Positions 55,844-64,000 of a DNA stretch of 64,000 nt are shown here, piece after piece (within the stretch, counting starts at the first letter, position 1; every line of letters starts with the position of its first letter). The translations under genes were made by a program, and so were the position numbers. Below the pieces are notes generated by a model. That model was not told where the DNA came from. It saw nothing but the letters and a program-made list of their open reading frames with translations, and searched no databases. The DNA lies in contig NC_090447.1 in NCBI RefSeq assembly GCF_031143425.1, positions 29,168,238 through 29,232,237 on the forward strand. Reading direction: 5' to 3'. This DNA comes from Pleurodeles waltl. Lineage: Eukaryota > Chordata > Amphibia > Caudata > Salamandridae.

Positions 55844-56634
55844 GACTGTACGACGAAACAACGACTTCAAAAACAACTACTGCCTTAACAACGAGGTCGG
55901 AACACCGACCTCGTTGCTACTACTAATGATTTTACCACGAATGCCTTAACAACGATATTTCGTTGTAAAGGCATTCCTGATAAAATCATTAGCAATAGGC
56001 ACCATTCACCCTACATCCCTCACCCCACCCCCCCCAACACCACCCCAAAACCTAAAACCCTCTGACCCCCCCACCCACTCCCCAAAACCAAAAACGCCCC
56101 ACCCCCCCAACCCCACCCCAAAACCTAAAACCCCCAGACCCCCACCCACTCCCCAAAACCAAAAACACCCCACCCCCCCCAACCCCACCCCAAAACCTAA
56201 AACCCCCTGACCCCCCACCCACTCCCCAAAACCAAAAACGCCCCACCCCCCAACCCCACCCTAAAACCTAAAACCCCCTGACCCCCCACCCACTCCCCAA
56301 AAACAAAAACGCCCCACCCCCCCAACCCCACCCTAAAACCTAAAACCCCCTGACCCCCCACCAACTCCCCAAAACCAAAAAGGCCCCACCCCCCCAACCC
56401 CACCCCAAAACCTAAAACCCCCTGACCCCCCACCCCCACCCCCCTCCCCAAAACCTAAACCCACCACTTACCTTCGCCAACTCACTTCTTTGTACCTTAA
56501 CCACGCATGTTCGTTGTTCAGAACATACGTAGTTAAGGCACAAAAAAACGGAGTCGTGGTTAAAAAAAAGCGTTGTTGCGCTTTCGTTAACCACGACTTT
56601 CGGAAAAAAAAAGTTGTAAAAAAGGATGTTCCCC
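55844..56634. mobile_element. Foldback-type insertion (791 bp) with 9-bp target duplication
   Basis: Flanked on both sides by GGTTGATAT (55835-55843 and 56635-56643). The inside is ordered: hairpin 1 (12-bp stem, 55889-55916), hairpin 2 (about 33-bp imperfect stem, 55923-55993), a C-rich 72-bp minisatellite (about 56030-56460), hairpin 3 (17-bp stem, about 56498-56539) and hairpin 4 (11-bp stem plus inner 8-bp stem, about 56551-56596). The hairpins share TTAACAACG / TTAACCACG words. The ends (GACTGTACGACG, GATGTTCCCC) are not obvious inverted repeats, and there is no coding capacity. A 9-bp duplication is typical of Mutator-like transposases, but the class is not established. Confidence 0.85.
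56030..56460 (+). repeat. C-rich minisatellite, about 72 bp x 6
   Basis: Units contain AAAACCTAAAACCCCCTGAC, CCACCCACTCCCCAAAACC and AAAAACGCCCCACCCCCC. Unit starts fall near 56046, 56119, 56191, 56262, 56333 and 56408. There is strong strand asymmetry (C and A only, nearly no G). The G-rich strand gives long glycine-rich open frames on minus that are not genes. Confidence 0.92.
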
Positions 56635-57957
56635 GGTTGATATAACAAACCGCCAACACATTGTCCATCCTTAGCAGAATGCATCAACTTGCCTTGCGGG
56701 GGAAAGAGTGCGAACTGCAAAAGACCCCACCAATACCTCAAAACAATTCATGTGGAAATTAAGCTTTTCCAGGGACCACCCGCCCCCCCATCTCCAACGA
56801 GCCCCACCCCAACCCCATTGGCTGGCATCAGATTCTATTTTCACCTCTGGAACTGACGCAAAGATCACTTTACCATTCCAGGCATCCATGTGGTCTAACC
56901 ACCAGGACATCTCTGTCCTGGCTTCCTCCGACAGCATTATTCTCTCCAAATACGCTAATCCCTTCCGAAAATGTAAGATCTTCAATCTTTGAAGGGCCCG
57001 ATTATGCAGAAACCTGGAAAAATCACCTGTATGGATGAAGCTAACAGGCCGACCAGGTGAGCCAGGACCCTCAATGATATAGTCGGAGAGGCAAGAGCTC
57101 TCCTTAACTCTTTCTTGATAGACATCCGTTTCTTCAATGGTAATAGGAGTTGGGCCTTGACAAAGTCCACTTTAAAGCCCCAAAACTCTAGAGTCTGGGA
57201 AGGAATCAGAACTGACTCATCTGAATTGATGATGAATCCCAGATCCTGAAGAAGCTGGATTGTCCAAGAGAGATGAAGAATTACTGCGTCCCTGTTCTGT
57301 GCCATGACAAGAATGTCATCTAGGTAAATAATCAAGCATACTCCCTGCTCCCGGAGATACTGGACCACCGAGGACAGACCAAAGGGCATTGCAGTGAGCC
57401 TGTACCACTAGTGATGCCATCTTAATGAAGAAACCTCCGATGGGGACTGCTAACTAAGCATCCTTTAGGTCTAATTGGACCATGCAATCTCTATCCTGAA
57501 ACAAATCGCGAAGCAGGTCTATGCCCTCCACCTTGAAGTGGCGGCACACGATCCAAAACTTGAATTGTTTGAGGTTTAGGACTAAATGAAAACTACAGTC
57601 CTTTTTCTGAACCAAGAAGATTGTACTGACGAAGCCCTGGGAATGAGGGATAGTCTGTACAATAGCCTTCTTTGAAAGGAGCGCCTGAATCTCTTTGTCT
57701 ATGAAATTGCTCTCTAATTGGGAAAAAAAGAAGAGGAGTTGGATGTTTCCCCTTTCGGAGGTGGAATAAAGCTCCAATCTGACCCCCTGAACTGTCTGCA
57801 ACACCCATGGGTCCCATGGGTCCTGAGTGGTAATCCCCAATTGTGCACGAACCACTGTATCTGTTCCCCCGCCAAGGCTTCGAAGGCCAGCATAGCACTT
57901 ACCTGCATAAGTGGAAATATCAGTGTTATTACAACCTTGATATCCACCTCTGGAAGC

Positions 57958-59058
57958 TTAAGTAAACCCACGGTCTGGAGCTCCTTCTAAAAAGCACCCA
58001 GCCCCAGCAAAAAGGCCACCTTGGAACACCTTCTTCATGGACATCTGCGCCTTGTCCAGTGCAGAGAACGTGGCCAAATACTTCCCAAGGCCCTTAACAA
58101 ATTTGTCTCCAAAGAACAAGCAACTTGCCATAGTGCCCATCTCCGTAGAGGCCAACTCCGCCAATTTTGGGTCAATCCTCATTATAAATGATTTTTGACG
58201 TTCTGTGGACATAGCACAGTTAGCATTGCTGAGGAGGCATGTTGCTTTTTGGGTCCATTCAAGGATCTCTCTCGGATCCAATTGTGCATTTGCCTCTTTC
58301 GCCTGAACGGGCAATTCCAGAATTGTGAGGGGGCCAGACAGGTCAAGCAATTCATCTTGGAATCCATGTGATGCCCAGTCCAGACCTTTTTTGGGATCCT
58401 TCGCAAACTTTTTAGGTAAAGTTGCCATGTTGGGATCTAAATCCGGCGTGTCCGCCACTTTTCCTAAAAGGGATGCTCTAAGGCATTCCACCCTGAGAGT
58501 GTTGCACAACTTGTGTTCGAAGCCCTTGTGCAACCTGTCCTGCACATAGTGTACTTCCTCCATACAGGACACACGTTCAGAGAAGCAAGGATATGAATAA
58601 CATTTTTTGGATCAAACAGCAGGTTCTTAAAGTCAATTCGTTGTAGTATGGTGCATCTTACGCTTGTGATTTGATGCCTGTTGAGAATCATCCTGGGGAA
58701 TATTGGAATCAGAAGGTGGAGATCCCAGAAGGACCCAAGGATGCAGCATTCCCACACGCATGGTCCCAAAGGGCCGAGGCAGAAATCTGGAAGCAGAAGT
58801 AGTACCCCCACATGAGTCTCCTGGGGCGATGCCCACATCATTGGTCGCAACATTTCTGGGAAAGGAATCACCAGCTGGCTCCCCAATCTCTTGTCGTCCA
58901 AAATGGACCAGGGGCTGCGTAAAAGGCGTCAAAGCCTTGATGAGAGCTTGATTAATGGAATCTTACACCTGGTTATTCAGTGCCTCCACCAATCTCTCTT
59001 TCTTATGGTGTTCATAAGGCACATCTGTATATTCCTCTTCATAAGCGTAGTACGCCAT
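57958..59058 (-). pseudogene. DIRS gag-like protein, frameshifted
   Basis: ATG at 59058 (MAYYAYEEEY) opens a frame through VEALNNQV and beyond. After frame changes a 204-codon segment (58572-57958) holds LGKVADTPDLDPNMATL, KKFAKDPKKGLDW, LDLSGPLTILEL, QAKEANAQLDP, LLSNANCAMSTERQKSF, and FGDKFVKGLGKYLATFSALDKAQMSMKKVF. This series is recognisable from vertebrate DIRS gag proteins. It would be the nucleic-acid packaging protein. There is no CCHC knuckle, which is usual for DIRS gag. At least two frameshifts separate start and main part. Confidence 0.75.
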
Positions 59059-59574
59059 GCTGCTTGTAGAGTAAGTTGCAGAGAGGGGCTGGAAGAGATT
59101 CAGGTGGGGATACGAGCCCCAAGCAGGTGAAATAATTTCTGAAAAGACAAAAGGTAGGGCAGAAAAAAGGGCTCTAAGCAGCCAAATTACTATGGAGAGT
59201 TCCACCTGCAAGTATCCCTATGGCAGAGCCCTCAATCACGCTTATTCGCTCCGTCGGGCGTTAACTGTGGAAAAAGGAGCACTTGTTACTGCTACGCGCA
59301 GTGTGCAAAGCCGATCAAGACTGAGAAGATGTATCGGCTTCGCATGCATGTGCGAGAGCAACATAAGAAAGAGGACAGTGTCCTCGCTCCAAGTGGAGGC
59401 ACCGCTCTGTTTCCCCACTCCACACTGGAGAGAATTACAAGCAACAAAACTATTCGCTCTGAAGAGCGGAGTCCGCTTTACCTAGAAAACAAGCCACAAT
59501 AACTCAGATTCGCACACAATAATGTGCATGCAAATGGATTAAGAAAATGAAGGCACTTAGCTCAGCTGCTGCAG

Positions 59575-59757
59575 CAGCAAAGAAAGAGGAAGGACTACGG
59601 TCTTGATAGTACATAGAGTGGGCCTTGACACCTATAATTGGAGGAGACTGGGGGCTCACACAACATGCTGTTTAAAGTTTTATATGTTTTGGCTGCCTGC
59701 TGTGAAATTCTCAGTAAAGAAAGAGAAGCATAATCTGACGACTCCGGTCCTGACACA
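59575..59757 (-). repeat. DIRS right inverted terminal repeat
   Basis: The complement of this segment matches 53820-53990 (see the left repeat). The outermost part (CTCCGGTCCTGACACAG) pairs with the internal complementary region at 54420. Between gag start and this repeat (59059-59574) I see only untranslated DIRS sequence. Confidence 0.82.
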
Positions 59758-60099
59758 GAATCACTCAAGTCAGCGTGAGTGGCTGCGAGTGCACGATCAA
59801 TACAAATAGCACGTATTGCATGCACCCATAGTCAAGCAACTACAAGTGGCAGATATTGTGAGACAAGGCATGTCTCAAATAGCTGTCAAGCAGCAAATAA
59901 TCAGGCATCAAATAACATGAGACATCACAAAATTTCAGCGACCATCTTTAAATCAGCCATTGTTCATTAAAATCAAGACGTAAAGACATTTTGAGGTCAG
60001 GCACCGAGCAAAGTCGTCCAAAAACAAAGAAAAATAAAGAGAAACAACATGAAATAATACTAAAACTAAATAGCTAATAATAATTTAAACACCCTTGGA

Positions 60100-62278
60100 A
60101 ACATTTAAAATAAAAAGTCAGATATGGAAAATGGTACTGGAAGTGATACAGTAACCAATGCAGAGGAAATATATATATTAGGAGAAGAAGAAAATATTTC
60201 TAGTATAATTGTTTGTAGATGACTGCCATTTGATATAAATGGCCAAGAAAATATTGCACAGATATGGGAAAATGGAGGAGACAATTTGAGCATTTTTGAA
60301 AGCTACTTGCAGACAGTATACTGATGAACAAGTGGATTATTTATTTCTCAATTAAGTGAGAGATGATGTGGAAGAGCTAAACGTAACATTTTCAGAACAA
60401 GATAGTAGTACACATATAGGGCTCATAAAATGTTTAAATGGAAGATTTGATCCGCAAAGAAATTTTGATTTTGATATTCATAACTTTAACATGGCATGTT
60501 AGGAAATAGATGAGTCAACTGATGTTACAAGATTAGGAAAATTAGTAATGTTTTGCAAATTTGAAAAGTTCCATAAAGCAATAAGATTGTGAATTATACA
60601 AGGATGTAAGTCACTGGAGATCAGAAAAAAATAATGAAAAAAGACGTATGACTTACATATGATTTTAAGAATGGCTCCAACTGAAAAAATGAAGATTTCT
60701 ACAAAAGAAAAATGCAAATGGAAAACTTTAAGCTCCAGAAAAAGAAAGAGGCCATGTTATGGGGGTGGGATTTAATTTCCTCATTCAAGTGCTTATCCAG
60801 TAATGGGGCAACAATGCAAAAAATGTGGAATGTTAAAACATTTTGCTTGTGTATGTAAATTCAAACAAGTACTTGGAAAGGCATAAAATATCAAATATTG
60901 GAAGAAATTGGCTCAAGGAAATGTCAGGCATATCACAAAAAAAGAAAGTGTGGAACAGGAACAAGATCTGTCTCAAGATTCTGAGGCATTACAACATTTA
61001 TACATGATGGCAGAAATGCAAGAGGAGACAAACGTTGGGCAAATATATTTAGTACAAAGAGAATGCATAAATAAAACCGCATCTGTGGATATTATGGCTG
61101 GACATCAAAAGGTGCCATTTGTTATTGACTGTTGATCCACATATAACATCATGTGTATAACGGAATATCAGAAAGTGTGAGAAAAACCAACACTGGTTCC
61201 TTCTAATTTAAGTGTTTTCCAGTGAAGAGCGAACCAATGAAGAAAGCCTACCATATGGAAATATTTACAGTACAAAGGAGATGCACGTTTTAGAAGGTGA
61301 AATTCCAGGTCCATGCTTGTTAAGTAACATTACTGTACAAATGATGTGAGTGCTAGCTATTACTTTTAATATTAGAGCATCCAATATTAAAAAGGTACCC
61401 ACATTTGTTTGTGGGATTAGAAAAATTTAAAGAGAAGACAATCATTTTGCATAGTAGTTAATCAATAAAGCCAGCAACACAAATACACAAATTCCAAAAC
61501 AAAGTAGAGGCTGAAATAAAATTGTTATAAAAACAAGATATTATTTAAGCAGCAACATATCCAAAGCCTTGGGTGTCACTTATAATGATTGTTCCCAAAA
61601 AATACTGATAGTATCAGGCTATGTGTGGACATGAATATTTCAAACACAGTGAGTAAAAGAGAAAGATACCCTGGACCACACTTAAATCACTTGAATATTA
61701 ATGGTAACTGTGCTCTTGTATTTTAAAAATTAGATCTTTGTAAAGGGTATCACCAACTTGAAATTGGTGAACATTCCAGATATATTATGTTTTGTATGTG
61801 CTTTGGATTGTTCAGATATAAAAGATGGGATTTGGGAATCTGCTCAGCTGCTGAAATATTTCAGAACATTATAAGAAATGTAATAAGACCAGTAAAGAAT
61901 TCGTTTAACCACAGTGACAACATCTTAGTTTTCATCAAGTCTCCAGAGGAACATCATAAGGCTCTTGAGGACTGTATGTCAAAAATTAGAAAATGCTGCG
62001 CACATGTTAAATGCAGAAAAATGTGAGTTTAGTAAACTTGAACTCACCAGTTATGGACATATTTTCTCCATAGAAAGAATGAAACCAGGTCCCATAAAGG
62101 TATCTTTCCACAATTTTACTAGTAGCCCAAAGGATATGTCTGAATTATGTTACTTCTTGGGAATTGCCAGCTATTTTTCACAATATAGCAAACATTATGC
62201 AACTATTAGTACACCGCTTAAAGAAGGAACCTAAAAAGGGAAACTGTTTAAGTGGGATCAAAATTGTGAGAAGGCGGT
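60100..62278 (+). pseudogene. Decayed Ty3/gypsy gag-protease-RT body
   Basis: Plus-strand landmarks through many stops and frameshifts: a gag start-like region near 60120, a zinc knuckle CKKCGMLKHFACVC (C-x2-C-x4-H-x4-C, from 60815), a protease-like FVIDC-STYNIM near 61112-61145 with a stop at the active site, LDLCKGYHQLEI near 61732 (RT), HSDNILVF near 61910 where the catalytic YxDD would be, KCEFSKLELTSYGH, and FLGIASYFSQYSKHY (RT thumb). The reading enters the RNase H start and is broken at 62278 by the next element. The catalytic motif is degraded (SDN) and at least ten lesions are visible. The RT resembles standard Ty3/gypsy elements. The integrase position cannot be judged because the 3' part is missing. 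Confidence 0.7.
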
Positions 62279-63100
62279 TGTAGGAAGTTGGCTCTGTATA
62301 TACTATCTCAAAGTGAGAGTCCAGGGGTCCCCCTTAGAGGTTGATAGTGGCAAAATTACATAATACTAATGCTTTATTTTGTGATAGTGTGGTCGAGCAG
62401 TAGGCTTCTCAGAGGGTAGTGTTAAGCATTTGTTGTACACACACAGGCAATAAATGAGAACACACACTCAAAGACGTAACTCCAGGCCAATAGGTTTTTA
62501 TATAGAAAAATATTATTTTCTTCATTTATTTTAGAACCACAAGATTCAGAATTCAAGTAAATACATAAACTGTAAGGTACTTGGCATAGGTAAATATGGA
62601 ACTTTGAATTAAAACAGTAATGTACACAGTTTTGGCAAAAATGGCAATAAGCTATTTTAAAAGTGGACACTGTGCAAAAATCAACAGTTCCTAGGAGAGG
62701 TAAGTACAAGTTAGTTTATCAGGTAAGTAGAGCACTTACAAGTTCAGTCTCTGGGGCATAGGCAGCCCACCGTTGGGGTTCAAGTCAACCGAAACACCCA
62801 GCACCAGCAACACAGGGCCGGTCAGGTGCAGAGGTCAAAGTACGCCCCAAATAACATAGGCGCCTATGGAGACTAGGGGTGCTCCGGTTCCAGTCTGCTA
62901 GCAGGTAAGTACCTTCGTCCTCGGGGAGCAGACCAGGGGGTTTTGTAGAGCACTGGGTGGGTCACAAATAGGCACACAAAAATACACCCTCAGCAGCACA
63001 GGGGCGGCCGGGTGCAGTGTGCAAAGTAGGTGTTGTGTTTTAGATAGAAATCAATGGAGGGACCTGAAGAACCAGAACCTTATGGGCCTGGCGGCGCAGG
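62279..63100 (+). mobile_element. LTR-like element start, 3'-truncated
   Basis: Begins TGTAGGAAGTTGGCTCTGTA exactly where the Ty3/gypsy body breaks. The first seven bases (TGTAGGA) equal those of the 16-28 kb LTR family. Beyond that it is a different sequence, with GTGTGGTCGAGCAGTAGGCT, TTGTTGTACACACACAGGCA and GGGGCGGCCGGGTGCAGTGT. From memory this sequence style is abundant in newt genomic DNA, but I cannot verify that here. No TCCTACA end is present before about 63100, so it is truncated or interrupted by the next LTR. Confidence 0.55.
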
Positions 63101-63107
63101 GTACGCC

Positions 63108-63858
63108 TGAAATCTCCTTGGATTCACCTGCCTCAACTAACAGAGACACGGGACACTCTGTCAGGCGTAAAAGATCAGATTTTATTAGCTGCAGCTAGTA
63201 CAGTTGTCCAAGAAGTACACAAGGTATGTTCTCAGGAGACTGCCACTTTACTTTGTGGCGCACAATCTTATATACCGTATAAAAACCATTTATTAACTAC
63301 ATACACTCCCAGAACACATAGAAAGGAGCCAGTAAGAATAATGTAAAGATAGAACAGAGCCAATAGAAATGTCGGAAAACAAGACAGCACCAATAGAAGG
63401 AATTGGAAAACAAAGTATCAAGTGACTTAAGGTTGCCTCCCCTCCAGCTGTGTTTGTCACCCCTCCCTTGAACTAATTCATTAACCGATCCACAACGAAG
63501 TTGCATGTGGTGTGATAAGTTTGTGTGCGTTTGGAGGACAGTTGTGAAATGAGAGAATACTAGCAAAGGACAGCGAAGGCCAGACGATAAGATAAGATCG
63601 GCGGAGAATAGTGTGAGCCTACAGATAGTTGAAACAAGGATTAGAAAACCAGACAGGGATTAGTGTACTCGGTCAGACCTTAATACCAGCCTTGTAAAGA
63701 TAGAGGCAGAAGGCTGTTTTGAACACCATGTTGCAGAATAAGCAGAAAAGGCAGAATGGACTTCGTTCGCTGTGCTGCCTGAGTGAAGGCAACATAAAAT
63801 GGCGGCGGGCCACAAAATGGCGGGTCGATACGATCGTATTAAAAATCGAATTTCCTCA
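63108..63858 (-). mobile_element. Retrovirus-like LTR (minus strand)
   Basis: Read on minus: a purine-rich AAAAGGAGGG (63871-63862) is followed by TGAGGAAATTCG (LTR start, 63858). Later come TATATAAGA (about 63275-63267, TATA box), and about 80 bases further AATAAAATCTG (about 63190-63180, polyadenylation signal), then CCCGTGTCTCTGTTAG, with a possible CA end at 63108. The TATA-to-AATAAA spacing defines a short R region. The end at 63108 is uncertain. With an open frame ending just upstream, this is most likely a 3' LTR whose internal part continues beyond the window. Confidence 0.6.
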
Positions 63859-63902
63859 GACCCTCCTTTTGCCAGAACTCAGGCAAGATACACAAACTCA
63901 TG

Positions 63903-64000
63903 TTAATCTGAGTCGATGTCTATGGCCATGAGGTCATCAAGCTGTTGCTGTACCATCATTTTGATATTCTCTGCTCTTTGTGACTTGGGTTTGGGAATAC
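63903..64000 (-). CDS. C-terminal end of an LTR-element ORF (partial)
   Basis: On minus the frame is open from the window edge to a TAA at 63905-63903 (32 codons), ending MMVQQQLDDLMAIDIDSD. The last 15 residues are acidic. It lies about 30 bases upstream of the purine tract, as the last gene of a retroelement would. Which gene (gag-pol or another) cannot be told from this length. Confidence 0.45.
   Translation of the reverse strand, partial: IPKPKSQRAENIKMMVQQQLDDLMAIDIDSD

Larger units (their letters stand above)
55251..57900 (-). pseudogene. DIRS reverse transcriptase - RNase H, interrupted and frameshifted
   Basis: Minus-strand segments in order: 57855-57454 with GFVSTIFLVQKKD and LLRDLFQDRDCMVQLDLKDA (RT motifs up to the first aspartate); 57389-56982 with MPFGLSS, VVQYLREQGVCLIIYLDDIL (catalytic YLDD near 57315-57330) and FWGFKVDF; 56985-56671 with VKIESDASQWGWG and MNCFEVLVGSFAVRT (RNase H). 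Then, beyond the insert, come the end of RNase H and a linker (55843 to about 55300) leading to the recombinase. At least four frameshifts are needed. The insert lies just after an NVLAVCYIN-like segment of RNase H, and the reading resumes in phase on the far side of its target duplication. Confidence 0.8.
53757..59757 (-). mobile_element. DIRS-type tyrosine-recombinase retrotransposon, degenerate
   Basis: In minus-strand order: gag (59058 to 57958), RT with YLDD, RNase H, tyrosine recombinase (about 55200 to 54420). Inverted terminal repeats lie at both ends (53820-53990 and 59575-59740 share TATGCTTCTCTTTCTTTACT and neighbours in opposite orientation). An internal complementary region at about 54345-54440 joins the complement of the left terminus to the terminus-proximal sequence of the right end. 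DIRS elements use such a region to close a circular intermediate and lack LTR-type integration and target duplications, and I saw none. Frameshifts and stops are common. A 791-bp insert sits at 55844-56634. Confidence 0.88.

Noticed and set aside
56006..56451. Glycine-rich, FWGVG-repeat open frames on minus
   Set aside because: G-rich strand of the 72-bp minisatellite inside the foldback element.

Overview
This window comes from a vertebrate with a very large, transposon-filled genome. A urodele amphibian (newt or salamander) is the best guess, inferred from the mix of elements: DIRS-type tyrosine-recombinase retrotransposons, Ty3/gypsy elements with integrase upstream of reverse transcriptase, L1-like and CR1/L2-like LINEs, CORE-type SINEs, small hAT and foldback elements and many minisatellites. 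I found no host protein-coding exon, tRNA, rRNA or CRISPR array. Almost every long open frame belongs to a mobile element or to a tandem repeat whose unit length is a multiple of three.

Layout. 1-15.6 kb: LINE debris (a CR1/L2-like 3' piece at 1.3 kb, an L1-like 3' end at 3.9 kb, an L1-like endonuclease-RT body at 5.3-8.0 kb split by a GC-rich insert, a minus-strand CR1/L2-like RT at 13.9-15.0 kb), a 25-bp and a 40-bp tandem array, and long stretches with nothing recognisable. 15.6-29.8 kb: a 48-bp minisatellite split by an 11.8-kb nest of two Ty3/gypsy elements. A plus-strand copy (16241-28015) sits in the array, and a minus-strand copy (17859-26737) sits in the leader of the plus copy. 31.0-37.5 kb: a nearly intact, young Ty3/gypsy element (31192-37406, target duplication CCGCT) inside a small inverted-repeat element. 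38.2-38.8 kb: a minisatellite with a 138-bp higher-order unit. 41.9-49.8 kb: small DNA transposons and SINEs, including a hAT element with an inner minisatellite and a 230-bp hAT MITE with a perfect 8-bp duplication inside a LINE. 50.2-52.8 kb: a solo LTR with a 5-bp duplication. 53.8-59.8 kb: a degenerate minus-strand DIRS element with inverted terminal repeats and an internal complementary region, interrupted by a 791-bp foldback-type element with a 9-bp duplication. 60-64 kb: a decayed Ty3/gypsy body, an LTR-like fragment and a minus-strand retrovirus-like LTR cut by the window edge.

The two well-preserved Ty3/gypsy families both encode gag, protease, integrase, reverse transcriptase, RNase H in that order, the arrangement known from Gmr1-type elements and otherwise typical of Ty1/copia. 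Each copy carries one in-frame nonsense codon in the integrase region, so neither could make its polyprotein without readthrough. The nesting gives a relative history: array, then the plus element, then the minus element, then loss of the palindrome centre. At 31-37 kb it gives the inverted-repeat element first and the LTR element second.
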